From NCBI GenBank assembly GCA_964020085.1, contig OZ026598.1, positions 19,444,795 to 19,508,794 on the forward strand: a DNA stretch of 64,000 nt. The letters are read 5' to 3'. The translations under genes were made by a program, and so were the position numbers. Shown piece after piece: positions 41,101-52,193 of the stretch (the stretch's first letter is position 1; each line of letters starts with the position of its first letter). Below the pieces are notes generated by a model, which was not told where the DNA came from, ran no database searches, and worked only from the letters and a program-made list of their open reading frames with translations. The stretch comes from Micromussa lordhowensis. Taxonomy: Eukaryota > Cnidaria > Anthozoa > Scleractinia > Lobophylliidae.

Positions 41101-44100
41101 TTCGGACAGTCAGTTTTAATATTTATCAGCTTTCTTTCTTTCTTTCTGATTTATTTGCAGAGTTATAAAAGATTTCATGATCCAAGGGGGGGATTATGTT
41201 AAAGTAAGTTTTAAAAGTTGTTTTGGACAACACTTCAGGTCAGTTTTATGACTACAAGACTTAAAGTGCACCTAAAAAAAGTGCACTTAAAGTGTATATG
41301 ACAGATTTTTTTTTATTTGCTCAATAAATTTTCCACAATGCACTAATAAGAAAAGCAATAAAATATTTCAATAGCAATTTTCCTTGCCGGTGTTTTAATG
41401 TATCAAAAGTGTCAAATTTCACTTCCGGTGGGGTACAAAACCGCAAGACCAAAACCAGGAGACTGGGAATGATTGTGACGTCATTTTAGGACTGCATGCA
41501 TGGATAAAAACAGATTTCTCCGTCATTTTCTTATTTTCTTATGAACAGTGCACTTTTGTACCATTTTTTAGCAAATTTATTAGCTCAGAATCAGAAAATG
41601 TCGAAGGAATCTGTTTTTAGCAAAGCTTCCAGTCCTGAAATGACGTCACAATCATTCCCAGTCTCCTGGTTTTGGTCTCGCGGTTTTGTACCCCACCGGA
41701 AGTGAAATTTGACGCTTTTGATACATTAAAACACTAGCAAAGAAAATCGCTATCGAAAAATTTGTTTTGCTATTCTTCTCAGTACATTGTGGAAATTTTA
41801 TCGAGCAAATAAAAAAAAATCTGTCATATACACTTTAAAAAACTCTTTGCACCTGTTTGAAACGCAATGCGCCTTTTTGCCCTTTTCTAGCCCTAATCTC
41901 AACTTTTTACAGGCGGTAGAAGTTAAGAAATCTGGCCATCGTCTGTTCCATGGCTGAGAAAGTAAGGGGAATGGGTTTATTCCTGGGATGACGTCACAAA
42001 CTTCTTTGCATGCACGTTTACAAAGACTTAATACAATGCAAATCAGTCTGTGACGTCAACCCAGGAATAGACCCATGCCCCTTACTAGCTCGGTCGTGCA
42101 ACGGATGATGGCTAGATTTCGTAACTTATACAGCCTATAAAAAAGTAAAGATTTAGTTTCAAAAGGCGCACTGCATTTCGAACAGGTGCAAAGATTTATT
42201 TAAGCAAAAAAAATATTTTGGGGTTAGGTGCACTTTAAAAGCTGCAAGAAAATTTTTTTAAATGTATTTACCAGGCTTTATAACTGGTTTACTCTAACAA
42301 CCAGCCACATGATACATACAGGATAACCTAGCTATCTTTTAGTTATAAATCACTCTATTCTAAAGGTATTGTTTGATTACAGAGGGAACGAATAGTCGCA
42401 TAAGATTATAATAATAATTTGTAGCCAAAGGATTATTCTCTAGCATTCCAGCAATTATTACAGGCTTGCCCTCTAATAGTATGTGAAATGATGACTCACA
42501 ATTGAAGCCTAATTCGAAAAGTTAGTTGTTTTATTTAATGCTCAATCCATTGACAATAGCTATAACAGAAAATTGGACTTGGGTAAGGCACTTTAACCGT
42601 GGCCCTTCATGTAATTTTCTGTCCAAGAGACTGAGGAATGGCATGAGGGACGCATTGCTCATTGCATTTGTGCCTCTGTAGGGTGATGGTACAGGAGTTG
42701 CCAGCATATATGGAGATGTGGCTTTCCCAGATGAAAATTTTAAACAAAAGCACGATGGACCAGGGCTTTTGTCTATGGTGGGTATGCTGTACATGTGGGT
42801 CACATTGGGGCTAGTGGTGGTATAATTAATTTTTAGGCATGCATGTACTGATTACTTAGGATCCTGCTCGTTACTCTTGTAAATTGTACACTTATATTTA
42901 AGCAATAGAGCATGTACAGGTGTACAACCATGTAGCTTGCTTGGAAGAGCTGAGGTGATGGCCAGTTGGTAAGGGCATGCCTGACTAAGCATTTATTCAT
43001 GCATGTTAGGATACTGAAGGCAAAGTAATTCTTGTTGTGTAATTAACACTTCAACAAATTGTACTTTCAAGCTTCACGACAAGTTTCATAAGTCAAAGAT
43101 ACAGAGTTAAACTGTACACAAAGTTACAAGTCTTATCAGTTTTAGAAAGTCTGCTTGTCTTTTAAAGAGCAAAATGAGTCAGAGAAGTTTGTCTTTAGAC
43201 AGTTTGCTTTTTATAAATATTATCTGGCCATTTTATTCTAATAATAAATATAAAAAAGCTAGTAACAAATTACATACAAGTTGTGTGAAAGATTGCAAGG
43301 TGTCTTTCAATAAATACATACAGTAAATCTTAATAGCCATTGTCATAACTAAATTGGATAGCATTTTCTAATAATTATGCCTCTTGTTTGTGCCTTGGCC
43401 TTTTAAGTTGTAAATAATTGATGTGTACAGAGTACGTTAGGTGTATAACCTTCTGTTCTTCACTGATCCCTATTATTGATTCACCATTGTTGTTGGTATC
43501 ATGTTTTAGGCAAATAGCGGCCCAAACTCAAATGGATGTCAGGTATGACTAAAAAGAATTCTTTATTAATTACAGTGTATATAACTCCACACTCCACAAC
43601 AGTGTACAAATCTGTTGGCAGAACGTGACCGTGTCCTGAACACTGAAGGCATTCCAACTTTTTTTTTTCAAATCTTAGCAGGGATTTCATTGAGGGCCAG
43701 GTACTGGGCACATTAACTGGCTGGGAGGAAGGTTTGACCATCTAGAGGGCAGTTCTTTGTCATCATAGAACTTCAGTTCAAAAATGTTTACCTGCTTGTG
43801 AAAACCAGTTGTCCTCCTGCTTAAAACGTTAATGAAACCCCTGTCTTAGGCACACATTTGTTATGGTGTAATACATGGTTTACACATAGTTAGTAGCTAG
43901 TAGTTAGTAGTTACTAACTATGGTTTACATGATGTAAATTATACAGGACAGTGTGTTCGTAAATGTCATGAAATATTTGTCTAAATACTGCAGACTTCAA
44001 CATAACTCAAAGACACCCAATTCAGGATGAACTGTACAGCACATTCCCGCACAAATGTTATGTACAAGCCAGCATTGTGACAGCAGGATGCTTCCTGGGT

Positions 44101-46010
44101 TTTGATAACTTAACCCTTTAAGCCCCGACAGTGCCATATGGCACAAGATGCAATTACATGCTCAATATTCAGTCAATTTGCATGAAATCAGTTGCACAAC
44201 TAAAAAATCATGGAAAGATCTGCACTTTGAAGGCATAATATCAGGCACCCCTCCTATACAAGACTTGATTTACCACCCCTGCAACTTTTGGAACTTTTTG
44301 TCTTTGTACTTTTTAGACCAAGTTAATATCTGACAATACATGTATGCAATGTACCGAGAGCTGCAATTTAAGCTATAGTTAAGGGGGATGCCCAGTGTGT
44401 ATAAGGAACAGAAAAATTTTAAACGTTTTCATTTTTTCATTTTGGGCACTTGTCAATCCAATCTGTGGCCTCCTCTATCTCTTTTGGTATGATTTATAGC
44501 ATACTTCAGAAAATACCTTTCAAATGGTATATCACATGTGGTCTGCTCGTTCATAGTTACCGATTTAGAAAAACTGGCCATTTCCTTCGGGGCTTAAAGG
44601 GTTAAATCAGTAATCATGACAAAGTCAACATACAGCATGCTACCACTCAAAGATCTGGCACTAAGTGCAGTACATAATAATGTGTGCTTGATTCTCTCTA
44701 GTATTACAGTAGTTCTTCTGTATCAGTCAGATATACATGCTGTCATTTGTACTACATAGTAACACGCTGTTATTTATTGATTCAGGCATCTGAAAGTCAA
44801 CTACATCAGCAGAATAATTTATATATATATATATATATATATAATGCATATTTATTTTGTTTAATGTTCCATTACCCCTTTGAATCCCTTAAAAATCCTT
44901 TTAACGAGTGTTCATGTAACCAGGGATGAATTTTTTCCACATATTGTATATTTCAAAATTGCAGTTTTTCATAACTTGTGCAAAGTGTGATTTTCTAGAT
45001 GGAAAGCATGTTGTGTTTGGTAAGTCAGTCTTACAAAGCTTTTTTTAATGCAATATGAACTTGGTATCTGTAGAAGTTTACAGACACCTATAGTTTGAAT
45101 ATCTATATACCTGTACAGACTGTAACGTATATTATAGACAGTTTGCTTTGTCGCAGAACCCAGAACTCTCATTCATATAAATGTATTCTTACCTCAGTCG
45201 ATCTATATTACAGACACCTAGAAACCTTTATGTGTCGGAAATCTTAGTTACCGTGCAGGAAAAAAACTGGAATTCATAAAATCTTTACCCCTGTAGTATG
45301 GACTCCTCCATAGTAATGTGGCCACTCAGCTCTGGCCCCCTGGTGTCTGTGTTAAGTATTTCACGATAAGTAACTTTGACCATGGGGATAACAGGTTAAA
45401 TGTATATAGATGTTGTAGGTCAAAATGAAATTCAGGTTAAGATGATTTTAACCTGGTTTGATTTTCAATTTCCTTTGTCTTCTAACCCTAATTATTCATG
45501 ATTCATGAATAATTAGGGTTAAAAGACAAAGGAATTTCATTTTAACTTGAATTTCACTTTGACCTACAACATAGATATTGGCTTGCAATAACATACTAGA
45601 ATTGTTACAGTTATTGTTTGGTAAGTTACTGAGTAGTATGAAATTTGCAGTCCCTAGTTTAATACCCCCTTTTGTCTTCTCGTACAATGTGCATGACTTT
45701 ACTGACAAGAGTCATCAAATCCTGTTGTGGTCATTGCAGGGAAAGTTGTCGATGGTCTTCTAGTAATGAGAAAAATCGAGGTACAGGTGCCTTAGTTAAT
45801 TAAGTAGTAGTTATTATACAACTGTACAACTGTTATTTTTGTTTATTTTTTCTGTAATTTGACTGGATATTGATATGAAAGTTGTTGTTGTTTCTTGTAA
45901 ACTCTCACAGAATATTGTTCTTCCTTTTTTTTACTATCTAGAATGTTCCAGTGGGCCCAAACAACAGACCAACCTTACCAGTGGTTATATCACAATGTGG
46001 AGAGATGTAG
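37413..46010 (+). CDS. PPIH: Peptidyl-prolyl cis-trans isomerase H (cyclophilin H), 183 aa (ten exons)
   Basis: Nuclear cyclophilin of the U4/U6.U5 tri-snRNP that isomerises prolyl bonds and binds PRPF4/PRPF18 in vertebrates. Exons: 37413-37493, 37582-37646, 38718-38741, 40189-40233, 41161-41203, 42682-42777, 43510-43542, 44965-45019, 45740-45780, 45942-46010. They total 552 nt with consistent phases and GT-AG introns. Motifs: [64 protein letters not shown] with the catalytic Arg, [82 protein letters not shown] then EM and stop. The Trp that normally precedes LDGKH (Trp121 of cyclophilin A, a cyclosporin contact) is Phe here. Length and ends match human PPIH (177 aa). Introns are packed with foldback elements. 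Confidence 0.96.
37880..38060. repeat. Inverted-repeat element in PPIH intron 2
   Basis: ttgacaaagtgtaaggtcaa and gatggctggatattggccga are mirrored by accaatatcaagccatcttg and accgaacaagcttggtcaat. The same accgaacaa(g/a)cttggtca end recurs at about 52355-52370. Confidence 0.75.
38230..38417 (-). repeat. tRNA-Ser-like SINE, copy 1
   Basis: On the minus strand: ggcggcgtggccaagtagtt, agggcgctggatttgaaatc and ggtccctggttcacatcc, then a tail with aatagccaactggtcagcct. The head resembles tRNA-Ser (ttgaaatcc anticodon region) and the same tail phrase occurs in the copy at 53975-54290. Confidence 0.7.
40393..40573. repeat. Foldback element in PPIH intron 4
   Basis: gtggtcaaaattt-type arms: cggtcaaaatttgttgtgga and ctcac on the left, gtgagtccacaacaaatttt and gaccac on the right, with outer parts tagtttagcatggt / accatgctaaac also inverted. 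The loop is about 15 bases. Confidence 0.85.
40920..41090. repeat. Foldback family FB-A, copy 1 (PPIH intron 4)
   Basis: ggtcaaaatgaaattcaggt and taaaatgatattaacc on the left, mirrored by ggttaatagacaaagg... ending acctgaatttcattttgacc on the right; the core is attattcatgatccatgaat. It ends 70 bases before exon 5. Confidence 0.9.
41275..42235. repeat. TTAA-flanked element, outer member of a nested pair
   Basis: TTAA at 41271-41274 and 42236-42239 border ends AGTGCACCTAA and TTAGGTGCACT. Inside, gcacctgtttgaaacgcaat and caaatgcagtgcgcc-type sequences at both sides continue the inversion, with tgacgtca motifs near the centre. It carries another TTAA element at 41291-41834. It lies in PPIH intron 5. 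Confidence 0.85.
41291..41834. repeat. TTAA-flanked foldback element inserted in the outer element
   Basis: TTAA at 41287-41290 and 41835-41838 border AGTGTATATGACAG and its exact complement. The arms stay inverted for about 200 bases, including cacttccggtggggtacaaa, ccaggagactgggaatgatt and gtgacgtca. Confidence 0.9.
44114..44601. repeat. TTAA-flanked MITE with CCCTTTAAGCCCCGA ends
   Basis: TTAA at 44110-44113 and 44602-44605 border perfect 15-base terminal inverted repeats CCCTTTAAGCCCCGA. TTAA duplication with CCC-starting ends is the habit of piggyBac elements. There is no coding capacity in the 488 bases. Located in PPIH intron 7. Confidence 0.85.
44816..44843. repeat. (TA)n microsatellite
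   Basis: About thirteen uninterrupted TA units in PPIH intron 7. Confidence 0.9.
45411..45571. repeat. Foldback family FB-A, copy 2 (PPIH intron 8)
   Basis: gttgtaggtcaaaatgaaat and tcaggttaagatg on the left are mirrored by aacttgaatttcactttgac and ctacaac on the right; the core is attattcatgattcatgaat. It is nearly identical to the copy at 40920-41090. Confidence 0.9.
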
Positions 46011-46557
46011 AACTACGTGTCCATGCACTCTTAACGTGCTTGTTGTCACGGTTATGGCGTGCTACCAGATCATGACAACAAAAAAGGAGAGATACTGGAA
46101 AAGATGTGTTGTGCAGTTAACATTGTTTTTGATGTACCACTTCTTTACAGTTCCTTGTTTTTCAAATGGAATGAACAGACCACTCTTGTTTTTGTGTTTA
46201 ACTTGGCAACTCAAGGCGCTTTGTTACAAACCTGAGATAACTTGTATACGACATGTCATACCCCTAGTACATTAATGGCATCTCTGGAATGGAGCACAGC
46301 TTATCGAGGACTTTAAAATTCTTTTCTGTTTGTGGTAAACATTGTAAACGTAGGGTGATGTAGCACTTCAAATTCGGAGATGCACTGGTATTGCTACAGG
46401 TATAAGTAGTTTACAATCTTTGTAAAAAAAAACGAAAAACAAACAAAATACAGGTAAAATGTTTCAAATGTTTTGCGGTGCGTACACTCGAGGCATTGTG
46501 TCATCGAGAAGGAGTAGACCTCACACTATGTCGAAAACAAAGCTTGCCATAATGACC

Positions 46558-46821
46558 TCAACGACTAGCGAAAAGTACTAGTTCTGGAAATCTCAGAACT
46601 TCTAACAGTAGGAAGATGTCTTCTTTGCCGAATCGTAATTCCGCTCTGCACTCGGTATCGTCCCAGTCGTCAAAATTAAATTTGTCGAATTTCCAGTATG
46701 GAAATAACTCTCTTGAACTGTTTGCATCATAAAACACAGCAAACTCCACAGAATCAATAACATTAGTACCATAAGCGAGGAGTAATGCTTCTCTCACGCT
46801 GCGAAGACCTCCATTAGCCAT
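46558..46821 (-). pseudogene. Probable Harbinger-nuclease N-terminal fragment, 87 codons
   Basis: The frame starts MANGGLRSVREALLLAYG and contains DWDDTECRAELRFGKEDIF and LLLEVLRFPE. This resembles the region just before the nuclease core of PIF/Harbinger transposases and HARBI1-like genes, where a short helix pair (RFxKxDIxxLLExLxxP) precedes the catalytic part. The frame stops soon after and I found no DDE core on this strand downstream, so it is either a truncated element or the first exon of a gene whose rest I cannot see. It lies 550 bases beyond the PPIH stop, in opposite orientation. Confidence 0.45.
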
Positions 46822-48759
46822 GATGGAGTTCTGCGTCTTGAATTTCCCGCGCTTGCTAAATCACTGCCACTACGCGCATTAAGCCCCAGTACTCCCGTCC
46901 TCAGTAACGGTCAAAATACCGCGTCCCGAGCCCCCACGTCTTGTTGCTAAATCAGTCACAAATTTTGAAAGGAACCCCTAAGTGGTACCAAGATCCTGCT
47001 TTGTGGGCGTGGCTTGAATTTTTCACCCCCGAGAGGTTTCAATTCTAAAGCAACACATTATCTCCTGCCATTTTTTCCCCGCTCAATAACCTAAAAGGCA
47101 TCGTAAAGGCTCCCGATGTGGACGTTTTGAGGCTGAACACCCTAAGAGATACCAAAACTACTTTTTAAGCCCTAGAAGGCACGACAAGTCTTTTTATATG
47201 GAAGTTCTCTCCCCCCCCCCCCTTTCCCCGCCGTTTCCCCCCCCCCCCTCCCTCTCGGGCTTCCGTAGTGTTTCGTAATGTAATGTTGCCTTTTTTTTAT
47301 TGTTTTTCATTTTGACGACGGCTGGCTTGGACAACCCTCGCTTTTTCTGGTCAGGTGTAAAATTCATTATGTACAATATACCTACTATACATTAAAATCC
47401 TAATGGATTGACTCCTCTACTTTCCGTCCAAGTGTTAAATCACTTATTGTTTCCAATGAACTGAGCTGTAATAGCTGTTATCGGAGTTGAGCCCGCTGTC
47501 AAATATTCCTTTGTTTAGAGCGGCACACAAACGAGGCTAAAGGGTCAATACAATGCAGTATTGACCCTTTCGCCTCGTTTGCATGTCAAACCGCTGATAA
47601 CTGCGATAAGAGCTATTACACCTCTTTAATCTGTCAGGAACAATCATTTTGACCAAGATACTTTTATCTGTAACTCACACAAAAAGACTGATACAACGTG
47701 TCTTATTCTCTCATTTATTGACATGTAATCATACTAGGATTATGGTAAAATTGCAGTCTATACATGATAAAACCCTAAGTATCATCCCCTACGTATATTT
47801 TATTTACTGTTATGCGCTTTCAACTACGATTTTGCAGCAATAGGTGAATAATGACAAAAATTAGTAGCTAATAAAATTACTATCGGCTAGATATAAGGCT
47901 GTCTAGTACCATGAAACAAATCACAGTCATTGTCAAAACTTTTGTCGCTAACTATATACAGTATCTACAAAAAATTTAAATCCAAAAAAATCCTAAATCC
48001 TGACTAAAAAAAACCTGAAAATGTCCAGGAAAAAAGTCAGGAACTATGGTTAATAACCGCAGTCTCTATATTTCCACGGAGTCTAATTAAATTACAACTC
48101 ACAAATTTCTTTTTGCGTCTATTTACTGTATATATAGCGATAACTTATTTGTATGTACAATTAGCATAGGTAATCATATAAATGCGAGTTTTTTTGAGTT
48201 TTTTTTTGAAAAAACTCTCAAGTGCAAATCAATTCCAGATTGAACGAAGAAAACCGTATGATTACTTATTAATAATATAAACATGAAAAGATTCGCGTAG
48301 AGGAAGTGCTGGAAGATTTTTCTTGAAGCCATTTTTTCTCATTCAAGAAAAGAATTTCAAAATTTCCAATTGTTTTTCAGTCCTGAATCATAATCCAGAA
48401 TTACGATGTGTAATTTGCACTGGTGTTACACTTTTTGCACTGGTGTTACTAACACTTGAACTGCACTGCTCTCAGCCAGTCGGAATCGAGTAGTTTTTTC
48501 ATGTATATTACTATTCATGTTACCAAAAACTGCATGAAAACTATAGTTAGAATTATTTATCAATTATTGTTTACACTTTTCTTACTTTCCTCTGGGTACG
48601 ATACTTCTACAAAATTACAAAGATCTGATATTTTTTGTGCCGTCAGATCACGGCAGAAGTTGGACGGTAACAACTCTTTCGTCCCATCAGATCGCATGTC
48701 ATGATTGAACTGTCATCACAGTTTGTTATGACTAAACATTGACAGACTACTTGAATGAT
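46822..48759. other. Gene-free stretch
   Basis: No coding exon seen. C-rich tracts lie at 47211-47223 and 47235-47252, and a palindromic element at 47475-47625. Confidence 0.45.
47475..47625. repeat. Inverted-repeat element
   Basis: caaacgaggctaaagggtca and atac are mirrored by gtattgaccctttcgcctcg and tttg around caatgca. The outer parts (ctgtaatagctgttatcg / cgataagagctattac) are also inverted. Confidence 0.8.
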
Positions 48760-49020
48760 GTTATGTACAACAACAAGGAGAGCCTCAGTTAGCAGAGATC
48801 CATGGAGCTTTTTGTTCAAACTGGAGACTGATTGGCTTCTTGGGCTACTGTAAATTCTTGTATTCCCCCCAAGAAATGTTCATTGCCTTCCGAAGACATG
48901 GAATCGGCAAGACATCGGGAGAAGTTGGGCTTACAACGAATTCCATAGATGAAATTCTTGTAATAAGAGAACCAGTCATAACGAGTGTACTTGGACCTAC
49001 TTGGGCCGGAGCCACGTGGT
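48760..49020 (+). other. Unidentified open frame of about 86 codons without a start
   Basis: The frame is open between stops, begins without ATG after 48757, and includes QLAEIHGAFCSNWRLIGFL, MFIAFRRHGIG and EILVIREPVITSVLG before TAG/TGG-TAA at 49018-49020. The composition is protein-like and could be an exon or a decayed exon. I recognise no family and no clear splice sites. The minus strand is also open here, so coding is uncertain. Confidence 0.2.
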
Positions 49021-50743
49021 AAAAATCACCCGTTTGACTAAGCTCATGCGTGGACAAAAATTACTGTTCATGATTTGCTTCATTTTTTTGGTGAAGGGAG
49101 GGGAAAGGCTGCTATGAAGCTTTTATTGCTTTACAAACCACCCACCCAGACAGGTCTGAATATTCAACAGTTTTCAGGCCTTGCAGAGCTTATGAAGGAG
49201 GTGCATAGGAACAACAAAAAAGGTTCATCCTTTCTTTGTGCTTCAGTAAGTCTGTCCACCGCAATACAAGGGGTATGACTGTTTCCTTAACACGATTTGC
49301 ATGACGTCAATATTTGTCACATCTTGAATCAAGATCTCTTGACAGTGGGTTGACAAGTGCGGGTAGTTATCGAGGGTTAAAGAAAAACAAGAGTGATTTC
49401 GTCATGCATATCGCGCGCCTATTGACAAGTGTATCGAATAATGAGACTCGTAATCAGTCTAGCTACATGATTCCCAATTAAAGGAAAAAACCCTAGCTAC
49501 GAGTCTGCCGATACAACTCATTCTCGTCCCCAGATCGGCCTGTCAGTCGCAACCGACGGAGCCATGGCACGAGGAGAGGAAGGCTTTAGAGACATATCAT
49601 TTGATTGGCTAAATTCTTGTACTAAGAATTTCAGTCATTCAACGTTCGTTTTCTCTCCCGTAAATATCACTTGTTGATATCTAACCGAAATCATTCGATC
49701 ATAGTTCCCGAAGACATTTGGGAAGTTCAAAATAAGTTTTGGGGCGAATTTACGGTGAAGTCCTCGATAACGAAACGTATGAATGCAATTTACATATAAT
49801 GCTGTTGTTGTTTTTTTTTTTGTTTTGTTTGTTTTGTGTCCTTTCGCTTTGTTTTTGTTATTATTTTTGTCTGAATCAAAACAGAGTAACCAAGCGCCTT
49901 GAATGGGATAAAATATCCACCCAATCAAATGGTATATTTCCAGAGACACCTTTTCCTCGAACCAAGACCTCGGTCTAAGAGGAACTGGCGGTACTGGGAA
50001 CGAGACTGGGTACAGCGCACGCGACAAGCTTACAACAAGTGTACGACACGTATGGTTTCATGCAAATATCAAGCCTTTAACTTGGCAAGAAATGTAATCG
50101 AGACACGAGCATTGTTCACGTGCATATACGTGGTTAGGGTTATCTGCCGACATCAAATCTTTGAACATAGATGAAAGTGAAAAAATGCGCAAAAAAATTA
50201 AGTGTGAAGAAAAGATCTTTAATTATTGACAGGAAGATGGAAAAGTAAACAGTTTTATAAAAGTTGTAGGTTTGATCTACGCGAAACAATTCGTGCTATG
50301 CACTTGTCGTAAGCTTGTCGAATGCAGCCTAAATGGCCCTACTCTCTAGTAATAATTATCATCTAACTTGGCAACTAGCTACCGTTTTTCTATGTTTCTT
50401 CAACTGGTGTCAGTCGACTACGCCTTGCTCTGTTGGCTGCCTGGTACAATAATCGTGTTCCACTCCAGCTCTGGTCTCACCTAGAGGCTAAAACACAGGT
50501 ATAAAAATGTCAGTCCACGATAATTGCTATTTTTAGTGCTGATCTATTGAGTGTGCACAATGCTCTTCATGTTACATGGCTAGCTCCGAAAGAGCTCAAG
50601 ATGAATGAAATCATGCGCTGCGATCGGGCTTCTCGAGGCTTGCAAGCTAAGCTATCTTGCCCGCTCGGAATTACTCGTTTCCCCCCCCCCCCCCCTCCCC
50701 CCCTCCCCCAAAAAAAGAATAAAATAAAACAATGTTCTTTTAA

Positions 50744-52193
50744 GGTATCAGTGTACCCCAAATTTGATCATTTTTCTAAAAAACTTTTTTTCGCTTTTTC
50801 AGATAGATCGTGTTGCAATCTTTCATTTAAAAAAAATTCTATGAAAAAAGATTGATCCTAAGCAAAGTTATTAACAGAAAACGTTTCTTCCCATTAATTA
50901 TGTCTAATTGATAGCTGTCAACACGTTGTCACGAGAAGTAAACTTGCATCACGTGACAGACACGATGTTCGCGAGTTTCACACGCTTGTAATTGGTCGTC
51001 GACGTGCTGCTTCAAGTGTTTTGCTTTTGTATATTTTAGATTGAAAAGTTTATGGTATTTCTATTCCATGTCGTCGAAGAAAAAACGAAGTCCGTGTCCT
51101 TTTGCAAGCGCGAAGAAACCTTCAAAGAGGAAAAACGTTTCGAAATCATTCGATAATGATCGAGCTGATGTTTTAGCTGCTAGCGACTGAGCAGGAGAAG
51201 TTGATTTCACAAGACGATTCTCGCATTTCTCTAATCATGAGTTGTTTGGCGCTTTCGCCGTTCGAAGTTGTAACTTCTTGATCTGCACGTGTACGTGCCC
51301 GTTCGTTTCCTGTCCCTTGTTTATGAGAACGCTTTTTACTTGTCTTCGGCATCATTCAACCTGTTTCGTTAGATGGATGGTGAATCTGCATTAGCAAAGA
51401 CATTTAAAACATGGAAAATGAAAAATTAAACGAAAATTATTTTCTTACTAACATTATACGCGAGCGGCGGAATCCGGCCCAGATCTTCCAAAGGATATTT
51501 CCCGCCAGGAGCAACGTTTGAGCCCGCTTTGTTATTGATATGAGCTCTGTTTAAGTAAATTGAGCCTTTACTTGGTCTATCAACGGGTAATTAACTTTCA
51601 CACGTTTTGTGTAATTATCTCATTACACCGGAAGAACGCCCAAAAGTATATTTTTCTTCGTATCTCGAAACGAAAATTTCAGCAAGTGAGGCGCACATTT
51701 CGAGTTCGTTTCCGGCGAGTATTCAACGTTTTTCGCTGAAATTTGGAGAGAACGTTGCCCGATAATCAGGCAAAAAAACGGTGTCGGGGAATTTTCATTT
51801 TTGGCCTCTTTCAAAAGTTATGACCTTTTTAGTGAAGAGAATGCATGTTTTATCAACTCTCAAAGTTCAACTGCGTGTCAGAAACAAACCAGACAAGCAA
51901 TCAAAATTTCCCGACACCGTTTTTTAGAGAAAGGTGTCAAGAAGACATAGCGATGTTGATCGTGTTCTCCCGATCAAATCTGACCGGAAACGAACTTGAT
52001 TAGTGAACCTCTGTACTTTGGGAAATAGCGCGCTATATTCGGAAAACCGTACATTTTTTATGTCGATGAATATACCTTGGTAATCTACAATTATTAAGCT
52101 CTCAGAAAATATATACTTTATTGGGGTTTGCGTCAAACGTCCGACTGTAAAGCGGGGCCAAAGAATGATGGTCATTTGGGGTACACTGATACC
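50744..52193. mobile_element. 1.45-kb TTAA-flanked element with 20-base terminal inverted repeats
   Basis: Perfect ends GGTATCAGTGTACCCCAAAT are bordered by TTAA at 50740-50743 and 52194-52197. TTAA duplication points to piggyBac or Kolobok mobilisation. Inside, a 40-codon frame at 51068-51190 (+) starts MSSKKKRSPCPFASAKKPSK and is very basic; a partly overlapping minus-strand frame at 51173-51355 is also basic. Neither looks like a transposase, so the element is non-autonomous or its frames are relics. A C-rich tract lies just outside at 50680-50708. Confidence 0.8.

Noticed and set aside
45943..46275. 110-codon frame overlapping the PPIH end
   Set aside because: It is the +1 frame of the last PPIH exon run on into 3' UTR; the true frame ends at 46010 with the conserved ISQCGEM.
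49635..50027. 130-codon minus-strand frame
   Set aside because: Much of it is low complexity (Asn/Lys/Thr from an AAC/AAA-rich run) and there are no family motifs.
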